Assembly: GCA_937927415.1 (NCBI GenBank)
Contig: CALBDS010000052.1
Span: 1-20,555 of the forward strand
Direction: 5' to 3'
Length of the DNA: 20,555 nt
DNA from: an uncultured Rhodospirillaceae bacterium
Lineage (GTDB): Bacteria > Pseudomonadota > Alphaproteobacteria > Azospirillales > Azospirillaceae
Below the pieces are notes generated by a model. The model made no database searches and had not been told where the DNA came from. It saw nothing but the letters and a program-made list of their open reading frames with translations. The number at the start of each line of letters is the position of its first letter. Positions within the stretch are counted from its first letter, which is position 1. Made by a program: the position numbers and the translations under genes. Shown one piece after another: positions 15,083-20,555 of this stretch.

Positions 15083-16177
15083 TCAGGCAAACAGGGCGTT
15101 GAACAGGAAACCGACCACCAGGATGCCCAGCCCGACCACGGCCACGAACACGGCGATCAGGCGGATCGTCAGCACCTTGCGCAGAATGATGATCTCGGGC
15201 AGCGACAGGGCCGTCACCGACATCATGAAAGCCAGGACGGTGCCGAGCGCCGCCCCCTTGCCGATCAGGGCTTCGACCACGGGGATGATCCCGGCGGCGT
15301 TGGAATACATGGGGATGCCGATGACGACCGCCGCCGGAACCGACCACCAGGCATCGCGCCCCATGACCGCCGCCAGCAGGTCCGCCGGGGCATAGCCATG
15401 GATGGCGGCACCGGCCGCGATGCCGAGGACAATCCACACCCACACCTTGGCGACGATCTCCCGCACCGCCTCGATCCCGGCCCGGATGCGGTCCACCGCA
15501 GAAACCTCGACCGCGGGCAGGGCCGCGGTGCCGCTGCGCACGGTGCGGACCCATGCCTCAAGCCAGTCCTCCAGATGCAGTCGCCCGATGATCCAGCCCG
15601 CGACGATCGCCACCCCCAGCCCGAAGACCAGATAGGTCAGGGCCACCTTCCACCCGACCAGCGCGAACAGCAGGCCCAGCGCCACCTCGTTCACCATCGG
15701 CGCCGCGATCAGGAACGAGAACGTCACCCCCAGCGGAACACCGGCGGAAACGAACCCGATGAACAGCGGCACCGCGGAGCAGGAGCAAAACGGGGTGACG
15801 ATTCCCAAGGTGGCGGCGGCGGCGTTGCCGGCCCCCTCCCGCCGTCCGGCCAGCAGCGCCCGTGTGCGTTCCGGTGAAAAAAAGCTGCGCACCACGCCCA
15901 TCACGAACACCACCAACGTCAGCAGCATCAGAACCTTGGGCGTGTCATAGACGAAAAACCGGACGGCATCCTCCAGCCGCCCCCCATGGGCGATGGGAAG
16001 CACCGACACCACCCACTCCGAAAACGGCACGAGATGGGCGTAGAGGGCGGCCCATACCGCCATGGACGCCACCACGCCCCCCATCCACGCCGCGGCGGGC
16101 CAGGACCGTGGTGGACGGAACCATGTGGGGTGCGGCCGGTCTTCCCCTTGGGGAAGGGTGTTCATCGGGGTGGTCAT
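15083..16177 (-). CDS. ArsP/DUF318-family permease (YraQ-like)
   Basis: The 364-residue inner-membrane protein has about eight to ten hydrophobic helices in two halves joined by a charged loop near 200-240. The family hallmark TPFCSCSAVPLFIG is present with Cys131 and Cys133, and the second half has IPMYSNAAGIIP near 288-299. Characterised members (ArsP) export trivalent organoarsenicals; many DUF318 permeases have no known substrate. Its start overlaps the ArsR stop as ATGA, and a strong AAGGAGG lies 4 bases before it, so the two are coupled. The position between an ArsR-type repressor with a CVC metal-binding motif and a CxxC redox protein supports efflux of a thiol-reactive metalloid or soft metal, but which one is not shown by sequence. 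Confidence 0.9.
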   Translation of the reverse strand: MTTPMNTLPQGEDRPHPTWFRPPRSWPAAAWMGGVVASMAVWAALYAHLVPFSEWVVSVLPIAHGGRLEDAVRFFVYDTPKVLMLLTLVVFVMGVVRSFFSPERTRALLAGRREGAGNAAAATLGIVTPFCSCSAVPLFIGFVSAGVPLGVTFSFLIAAPMVNEVALGLLFALVGWKVALTYLVFGLGVAIVAGWIIGRLHLEDWLEAWVRTVRSGTAALPAVEVSAVDRIRAGIEAVREIVAKVWVWIVLGIAAGAAIHGYAPADLLAAVMGRDAWWSVPAAVVIGIPMYSNAAGIIPVVEALIGKGAALGTVLAFMMSVTALSLPEIIILRKVLTIRLIAVFVAVVGLGILVVGFLFNALFA

Positions 16178-16470
16178 GCGGCCTCCTTCCGGTCAACGGC
16201 CATGGCCGCGACGACGGCATCGACGATGGCCCCCACACGGGGATCGACATCGGGGTTGCGCCGGTACCGGACCCATTGGGCATCCCGCCGGTCGATCACC
16301 AGACCCGCGGCCTTCAGGGCGCCCATATGGCGCGACATGCGGGATTGGGTTGCCCCCAACACCTGCATGAGTTCGCAGACACAATGCTCACGCCCATCCC
16401 ACAGCAGGCGCAGCGCGCCCAGACGGGTCGGGTCGGACAGGGTGCCCATCAGATCGGGAATCGGTATCAT
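16174..16470 (-). CDS. ArsR/SmtB-family metalloregulatory repressor
   Basis: The 98-residue protein is a winged-helix dimeric repressor. The opening LMGTLSDPTRLGALRLL is typical, and Cys30-Val-Cys32-Glu-Leu matches the arsenite/antimonite-sensing CVC(D/E)L site at the recognition region of classical ArsR. The helix-turn-helix covers ~33-58 (ATQSRMSRHMGALKAAGLV). When arsenite-like ligands bind the cysteines, such repressors leave their operator. Start 16470 is chosen from family length; longer in-frame starts (for example ATG 16500) would read through the palindromic operator. The ribosome site is weak. Its TGA overlaps the permease ATG, and a perfect palindrome sits 19 bases upstream, fitting autoregulation of the three-gene operon. 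Confidence 0.9.
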   Translation of the reverse strand: MIPIPDLMGTLSDPTRLGALRLLWDGREHCVCELMQVLGATQSRMSRHMGALKAAGLVIDRRDAQWVRYRRNPDVDPRVGAIVDAVVAAMAVDRKEAA

Positions 16471-16488
16471 GCGTTCAACCGCTTTTGC

Positions 16489-16504
16489 GCTTATGCGCAT
16501 AAGC
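16489..16504 (-). promoter_or_regulatory. Palindromic candidate operator for the ArsR-type repressor
   Basis: GCTTATGCGCATAAGC is a perfect 16-bp palindrome located 19-34 bases upstream of the repressor start. A weak promoter can be proposed with TTGCCA at 16525-16530 and CATGCT at 16502-16507, which would put the palindrome on the -10 and start site, where an ArsR dimer would block transcription. That the repressor binds here is inference. Confidence 0.7.
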
Positions 16505-16572
16505 ATGAACCAATGACCGCCAGATGGCAAGGGCCGGACCTGCGACACTGTATCCCGGCCCCTCGTGACAAG

Positions 16573-16601
16573 CAAAAGGGGCCGGGATTGCTCCCGGCCC
16601 C
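16573..16601 (-). terminator. Intrinsic terminator of ssb
   Basis: A perfect 10-bp stem (GGGGCCGGGA / TCCCGGCCCC) with a four-base loop is followed on the minus strand by TTTTGCTTG. It lies about 60 bases past the ssb stop and shields the ArsR-type operon from ssb transcription. Confidence 0.85.
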
Positions 16602-16661
16602 CTTCCCACCATCAACCGCACCAGCCGCCAGACGCGATTGCGCAGCCCGGCGCCCTCTGCT

Positions 16662-17189
16662 TCAGAACGGAATTTCGTCGTCCAGATCATTGTGGACGGG
16701 ACCACGCCCACCGCCGCCACCCTGACCACCGCCGCCGTAGCCACCGCCACCCTGGCCGCCACCGCCGTAGCCGCCACCACCCTGGCCGCCGCCACCGTAA
16801 CCGCCGCCGCTCTGGCCGCCACCGCCATAACCGCCGCCACCCTGGCCACCGCCACCGTAACCGCCGCCGCCTTCGCCGTCACGGCCGCCGCCCATGAAGT
16901 CGATTTCGTTGACCCGCACCGACAGGCCGGCGCCGCGGGTGCCGTCGCGCTTTTCGAATTCGCGCAGCGTAACCTCGCCCGACACCACCACGGCCTTGCC
17001 CTTGGTCAGGTGCGAAGCCAGCGATTCCGCCCGGCGGCCCCAGATGGAGCAGTCAACCCACTGGGTCGTCTTCCGGTCGCCGAAACCGACGTCGTTCGCC
17101 ACGCGGAATCCCAGAACCTTTTCCCCGCTCTGGACCGTGCGCAGTTCCGCATCGGCCCCCAAACGCCCGCTAAAGGTCCACACGTTCAT
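16662..17189 (-). CDS. ssb: Single-stranded DNA-binding protein
   Basis: The 175-residue protein has an OB-fold (residues 1-~100, MNVWTFSGRLGADAELR to VRVNEIDFMGG), a glycine-rich linker of five decapeptides (107-156) and the conserved acidic tip DLDDEIPF that recruits repair and replication partners. It coats single-stranded DNA during replication, recombination and repair. The N-terminus differs from the usual proteobacterial MxxSVNKVILVGxLG form and resembles a second SSB class also met in plasmids and phages, although the position next to uvrA is the classical chromosomal one. The start has AGGAG 10 bases upstream. It diverges from uvrA across 275 bp that hold an SOS box, so damage induction is likely. 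Confidence 0.94.
   Translation of the reverse strand: MNVWTFSGRLGADAELRTVQSGEKVLGFRVANDVGFGDRKTTQWVDCSIWGRRAESLASHLTKGKAVVVSGEVTLREFEKRDGTRGAGLSVRVNEIDFMGGGRDGEGGGGYGGGGQGGGGYGGGGQSGGGYGGGGQGGGGYGGGGQGGGGYGGGGQGGGGGRGPVHNDLDDEIPF
16722..16871 (-). repeat. Five 30-bp repeats encoding the SSB glycine-rich linker
   Basis: Five tandem units of GGGGYGGGGQ (the third begins with Ser) encode residues 107-156 of SSB. The DNA units are nearly identical, with a few third-base changes, so copy number may vary between strains. Linker length in SSB affects cooperative binding and partner access. Confidence 0.9.
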
Positions 17190-17347
17190 CTCTCGCCTAC
17201 TCCTCTCTCCGGGCGCCCGGACACCGCCGGGGCTGCACCTGCTTGTGGTCGGGGAAAAAACATCCCTGCACGCCTGCCGTCAACAATTGCCGGGGCCGGC
17301 CGTGGGGCGGACGGTTTAGGCTTGCGCACCCTGGCGGCTGCTGGTAA

Positions 17348-17362
17348 GAACAATATAAGAAC
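17348..17362. promoter_or_regulatory. LexA/SOS box between ssb and uvrA
   Basis: GAAC-AATATAA-GAAC matches the alphaproteobacterial LexA direct-repeat site (GTTC-N7-GTTC on the other strand). It sits 103 bases before the uvrA start and 159 bases before the ssb start. It overlaps a candidate ssb promoter and is followed by TATAAG (17367-17372), a possible uvrA -10. Both genes are known SOS members in this class. Confidence 0.82.
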
Positions 17363-17379
17363 ACTCTATAAGATTGCAA
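17352..17379 (-). promoter_or_regulatory. Candidate ssb promoter overlapping the SOS box
   Basis: On the minus strand TTGCAA (17374-17379) and TATATT (17352-17357) are separated by 16 bases, close to a sigma-70 promoter. The -10 lies inside the LexA site, so bound LexA would block it. The predicted leader of about 155 bases is rather long. Confidence 0.45.
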
Positions 17380-17464
17380 CGATCCTGACGTCCGCCGTTT
17401 ATCGGTATGCCGTCTTACGGGTCGGATCACGACCGGCTCCGCTGCTTACCGGATTGATACCCCC

Positions 17465-20335
17465 ATGACCAAATGCCTCAGCGTCCGCGGTGCGCGGGAA
17501 CACAATCTGAAGAACGTCGATGTCGATCTGCCGCGCGACAAGCTGATCGTCATCACGGGGTTGAGCGGATCGGGCAAGTCCTCCCTGGCTTTCGACACCA
17601 TCTATGCCGAGGGACAGCGGCGTTACGTTGAAAGCCTGTCGGCCTACGCCCGCCAGTTCCTGGAACTGATGCAGAAGCCCGATGTGGAATCGATCGAGGG
17701 GCTGTCGCCGGCCATTTCCATCGAACAGAAAACCACCTCGCGCAATCCCCGTTCCACCGTCGGCACGGTGACGGAGATTTACGACTATATGCGTCTGCTG
17801 TGGGCGCGGGTGGGCATCCCCTATTCCCCCGCCACCGGCCTGCCCATCGAAAGCCAGACCGTTTCCCAGATGGTGGACCGCATCATGGCGATGCCGGAGG
17901 GCACGCGCCTGCTGCTGCTGGCCCCCATCGTGCGCGGGCGCAAGGGCGAATACAAGAAAGAGATCCAGGATCTGCGAAAGCGCGGATTCCAGCGCGTGCG
18001 GGTGGACGGCACGCTCCACGACATCGACTCGGTGCCGGCACTGAACAAGAAGCTCAAGCACGACATCGATGTGGTGGTGGACCGCATCGTCGTGCGCGAC
18101 GGCCTGGGCAACCGGCTGGCGGACTCGCTGGAAACGGCGCTGGGGCTGGCCGACGGCATCATTTTTGTCGAGAACGCCGACACCGGCGACCAGACGGTGT
18201 TCTCCCAGAAATTCGCCTGCCCCGTCTCCGGCTTCACCATTCCCGAGATCGAGCCGCGGCTGTTCTCGTTCAACAACCCCTTCGGCGCCTGCCCCACCTG
18301 CGACGGGCTGGGGTCCAAGATCTATTTCGACCCCATGCTGGTGATCCCCGACGAGCGGCTGACGCTGGCCAAGGGGGCCGTGGCACCGTGGGCCTCCTCC
18401 TCCTCGCCCTACTACGGCCAGACGCTGCAAAGCATCTGCGACCACTTCGGCGCCTCCATGGACACGCCGTGGCAGGATCTGCCCGACGCGGTGCGCACCA
18501 CCATCCTGTTCGGGTCGAACGGCACGCCGATCACCATGACCTATGACGACGGCCTCAAGAACTACCAGACCAACAAGCCGTTCGAAGGGATCATCAACAA
18601 TCTGGAACGGCGCTACCGCGAGACGGAAAGCAACTGGACCCGCGACGAGCTGTCGAAATACCAGTCCACCCAGCCGTGCGAAACCTGCAAGGGTGCCCGC
18701 CTGAAGCCCGAGGCCCTGGCGGTCAAGATCCGCGGCCTGCACATCTCCCAGGCGGCCGAGTTGTCCATCGGCGCCGCCGCCCAGTGGTTTTCCACCCTCA
18801 ACGACCACCTGCGGCCCAAGGACCGCGAGATCGCCCACCGCATCCTCAAGGAAATCAACGAACGGCTGGGCTTCCTCAACGCCGTGGGGCTGGAATATCT
18901 GACGCTGGCCCGCGGCTCCGGCTCGCTGTCGGGCGGGGAGAGCCAGCGCATCCGGCTGGCGTCCCAGATCGGATCGGGGCTGACCGGCGTGCTCTATGTG
19001 CTGGACGAACCCTCCATCGGCCTGCACCAGCGCGACAACGACCGGCTGCTGGCGACCCTGAAACGGCTGCGCGACCTCGGCAACACCGTCATCGTGGTCG
19101 AACATGACGAGGACGCCATCCGCACCGCCGACTATCTGGTGGATATGGGGCCGGGGGCGGGCCAGCACGGCGGTGCTGTGGTGGCCCAGGGCACCCCGGC
19201 GGAGGTGCAGCAGAACCCCGCCAGCATCACCGCCGCCTTCCTCAACGGCACCCGCGGCATCCCCGTGCCCGACACCCGGCGCCCCGGCCATCCCGGCCAG
19301 TTCCTGGAGGTCACCGGCTGCCGCGGCAACAACCTGCAGAACGTGTCCGCCCGCGTGCCGCTGGGCACCTTCACCTGCGTCACCGGCGTGTCGGGGGGCG
19401 GCAAATCCACGCTGGTCATCGAAACCCTCTACAAGGCGGTGGCCCGCAAGCTGATGGGTGCCCGCGAGCATCCGGCCGAACACGACGCGTTGTTGGGGCT
19501 GGAGCATCTGGACAAGGTGATCGACATCGACCAGTCGCCCATCGGGCGCACCCCGCGGTCGAACCCGGCCACCTATACCGGCGCCTTCACCCCCATCCGC
19601 GACTGGTTCGCCGGCCTGCCCGAAGCCAAGGCCCGCGGCTACGGCCCCGGCCGCTTCTCCTTCAACGTCAAGGGCGGGCGGTGCGAGGCGTGCCAGGGCG
19701 ACGGCGTCATCAAGATCGAGATGCACTTCCTGCCCGACGTCTACGTCACCTGCGACGTCTGCCACGGCAAGCGCTACAACCGCGAGACGCTGGAGGTGCA
19801 CTACAAGGGCAAGAACATCGCCGAGGTGCTCGAGATGCCGATCAGCGAGGCGGCCGAGTTCTTCGAGCCGATCTCGGCGATCCACCGCTACCTGAAGACG
19901 CTCGTCGACGTCGGTCTCGGCTACGTGCAGCTCGGCCAGAGCGCGACGACCCTTTCGGGCGGTGAAGCGCAGCGCGTCAAGCTCGCCACCGAGCTCCAGC
20001 GCCGCTCGAACGGCCGCAGCGTGTACGTCCTCGACGAGCCGACCACCGGCCTGCACTTCGAAGACGTGCGCAAGCTGCTGAAGGTGCTCGGCAAGCTCGT
20101 CGACAAGGGCAACTCGGTCATCGTCATCGAGCACTCGCTCGACGTGATCAAGTCGGCCGACTGGATCATCGACCTCGGCCCCGAGGGCGGCTCGGGCGGC
20201 GGTCAGATCGTCGCCACGGGCACGCCCGAGCAGGTCGCCGACGTCGAAGAGAGCCACACCGGCTTCTTCCTGCGCGAGATCTTCGAGGCCCAGGCCGCCG
20301 TCGAGCAGCCCACCGCTCGGCGGGCGGCCGGCTAG
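17465..20335 (+). CDS. uvrA: Excinuclease ABC subunit A, chimeric (alphaproteobacterial N-part, actinobacterial C-part)
   Basis: The 956-residue ATPase finds DNA lesions and loads UvrB in nucleotide excision repair. Two ABC modules are intact: Walker A GLSGSGKSS (32-40) and GVSGGGKST, signatures LSGGESQR and LSGGEAQR, and Walker B VLDEPSIGLH and VLDEPTTGLH. The C-terminal zinc finger is complete (CEAC..CDVC). The first zinc module reads CPVS..CPTC, lacking one Cys, as I recall for alphaproteobacterial UvrA. Up to about residue 760 the sequence is alphaproteobacterial; from HYKGKNIAEVLEMPISEAAEFFEP onward it reads like Microbacteriaceae, with leucine codons shifting from mostly CTG to mostly CTC (11 CTC, 5 CTG, 1 CTT after about 19.8 kb). 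The frame is kept. No clear ribosome site precedes ATG 17465, but the start matches family N-termini. The SOS box upstream implies damage control. Confidence 0.95.
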   Translation: MTKCLSVRGAREHNLKNVDVDLPRDKLIVITGLSGSGKSSLAFDTIYAEGQRRYVESLSAYARQFLELMQKPDVESIEGLSPAISIEQKTTSRNPRSTVGTVTEIYDYMRLLWARVGIPYSPATGLPIESQTVSQMVDRIMAMPEGTRLLLLAPIVRGRKGEYKKEIQDLRKRGFQRVRVDGTLHDIDSVPALNKKLKHDIDVVVDRIVVRDGLGNRLADSLETALGLADGIIFVENADTGDQTVFSQKFACPVSGFTIPEIEPRLFSFNNPFGACPTCDGLGSKIYFDPMLVIPDERLTLAKGAVAPWASSSSPYYGQTLQSICDHFGASMDTPWQDLPDAVRTTILFGSNGTPITMTYDDGLKNYQTNKPFEGIINNLERRYRETESNWTRDELSKYQSTQPCETCKGARLKPEALAVKIRGLHISQAAELSIGAAAQWFSTLNDHLRPKDREIAHRILKEINERLGFLNAVGLEYLTLARGSGSLSGGESQRIRLASQIGSGLTGVLYVLDEPSIGLHQRDNDRLLATLKRLRDLGNTVIVVEHDEDAIRTADYLVDMGPGAGQHGGAVVAQGTPAEVQQNPASITAAFLNGTRGIPVPDTRRPGHPGQFLEVTGCRGNNLQNVSARVPLGTFTCVTGVSGGGKSTLVIETLYKAVARKLMGAREHPAEHDALLGLEHLDKVIDIDQSPIGRTPRSNPATYTGAFTPIRDWFAGLPEAKARGYGPGRFSFNVKGGRCEACQGDGVIKIEMHFLPDVYVTCDVCHGKRYNRETLEVHYKGKNIAEVLEMPISEAAEFFEPISAIHRYLKTLVDVGLGYVQLGQSATTLSGGEAQRVKLATELQRRSNGRSVYVLDEPTTGLHFEDVRKLLKVLGKLVDKGNSVIVIEHSLDVIKSADWIIDLGPEGGSGGGQIVATGTPEQVADVEESHTGFFLREIFEAQAAVEQPTARRAAG
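19740..19815. other. Probable chimeric junction inside uvrA
   Basis: This is the interval where the uvrA sequence changes from alphaproteobacterial to actinobacterial character. It covers the highly conserved CHGKRYNRETLEV segment that follows the second zinc finger, where unrelated uvrA genes share long similar words. Such a place suits an assembly mis-join and also homologous recombination. The exact base cannot be fixed by eye because both parents would be nearly identical here. Confidence 0.75.
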
Positions 20336-20338
20336 CCG

Positions 20339-20555
20339 ATGGCCGGCACCGTCCCGTACCGGCCGAAGGCCGGGGAGATCCCGACCTCGCCGGGGGTGTA
20401 CCGCTTCCGCGATGCGGAGCGGCGCGTGCTGTACGTCGGCAAGGCCAAGAACCTCCGGGCACGGCTGTCGAACTACTTCGCGCCGCTGCACACTCTGCAC
20501 GAGCGCACCCGGCGCATGGTGACCACGGCGGCCTCGGTCGAGTGGACCGTCGTTC
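20339..20555 (+). CDS. uvrC: Excinuclease ABC subunit C, N-terminal fragment, actinobacterial type
   Basis: Seventy-two residues are visible before the window ends. They hold the start of the GIY-YIG nuclease domain: SPGVYRFRD, VLYVGKAKNLRARLSNYF, and then RTRRMVTTAASVEWTVV. UvrC makes the incisions on both sides of a lesion bound by UvrB. The wording YRPKAGEIPTSPGVYRF and TTAASVEWTVV is what I know from actinobacterial UvrC, not from alphaproteobacteria. It begins three bases after the uvrA stop, an adjacency usual in actinobacteria, where uvrA and uvrC are neighbours, but not in Rhodospirillales. The gene is truncated only by the window edge. Confidence 0.92.
   Translation, partial: MAGTVPYRPKAGEIPTSPGVYRFRDAERRVLYVGKAKNLRARLSNYFAPLHTLHERTRRMVTTAASVEWTVV

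Noticed and set aside
14184..15554. A 456-codon frame joining permease-antisense sequence to the DUF892 protein
   Set aside because: Only its last 170 codons match a family, and these have their own ATG and ribosome site at 14696; the rest is an out-of-frame read of the permease and redox genes.
17465..20335. The CPVS variant of the first UvrA zinc module as a damaging mutation
   Set aside because: As I recall, alphaproteobacterial UvrA proteins commonly carry this form, so it is a lineage trait rather than a defect here.
17399..20500. A 1033-codon open frame antisense to uvrA
   Set aside because: It is a shadow of uvrA: it spans the chimeric junction and uvrC start with the same low-information composition.

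Overview
The window is GC-rich DNA from an alphaproteobacterium, most likely of the Rhodospirillales/Azospirillum-Magnetospirillum type. Signs of this are alphaproteobacterial-style protein sequences, a divergent ssb/uvrA pair, and an alphaproteobacterial SOS box (GAAC-N7-GAAC) between them. The last roughly 0.75 kb does not fit. Inside uvrA, at about 19.74-19.82 kb, protein character and codon choice switch to actinobacterial (Microbacteriaceae-like), and the gene is followed directly by an actinobacterial-type uvrC start. The right end is therefore best treated as a chimeric join until read data show otherwise.

Layout, left to right. (1) Positions 1-5230, minus strand: one very long open frame that runs off the left edge. 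It encodes a secreted TpsA/filamentous-haemagglutinin-type exoprotein with a signal peptide, a TPS domain, a 14-unit repeat array that may be two seven-bladed propellers, a beta-helical part, 25 consecutive prolines and a (SPPV)n tail. No TpsB transporter is in the window. (2) 5646-9466, plus strand: a YahK/CAD-type zinc alcohol dehydrogenase, then a two-subunit molybdenum hydroxylase of the isoquinoline 1-oxidoreductase/aldehyde oxidase type with a Tat signal. (3) 9563-9922, plus strand: a small basic DUF6496/Rho-N-like protein that ends at a strong terminator. (4) 10017-14017, minus strand: treZ and a GH133 glycogen-debranching-type enzyme with overlapping stop and start codons, a maltodextrin/trehalose pair. 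(5) 14184-14696, minus strand: a DUF892 (YciF-like) ferritin-fold stress protein. (6) 14831-16470, minus strand: a compact operon of an ArsR-type repressor with a CVC metal(loid) motif, an ArsP/DUF318 permease and a tiny redox thioredoxin-like protein, with a perfect 16-bp palindrome in front as candidate operator. (7) 16662-20335: ssb (minus) and uvrA (plus), divergent around an SOS box, followed by the partial uvrC.

The genes form several independent modules rather than one pathway: surface exoprotein, oxidoreductase cluster, storage-sugar metabolism, metalloid resistance and DNA repair. The points most worth a second look are the uvrA chimera, the propeller-like TpsA passenger and the ArsR-permease-thioredoxin operon. 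No tRNA, rRNA, CRISPR array, insertion sequence or phage gene was recognised.
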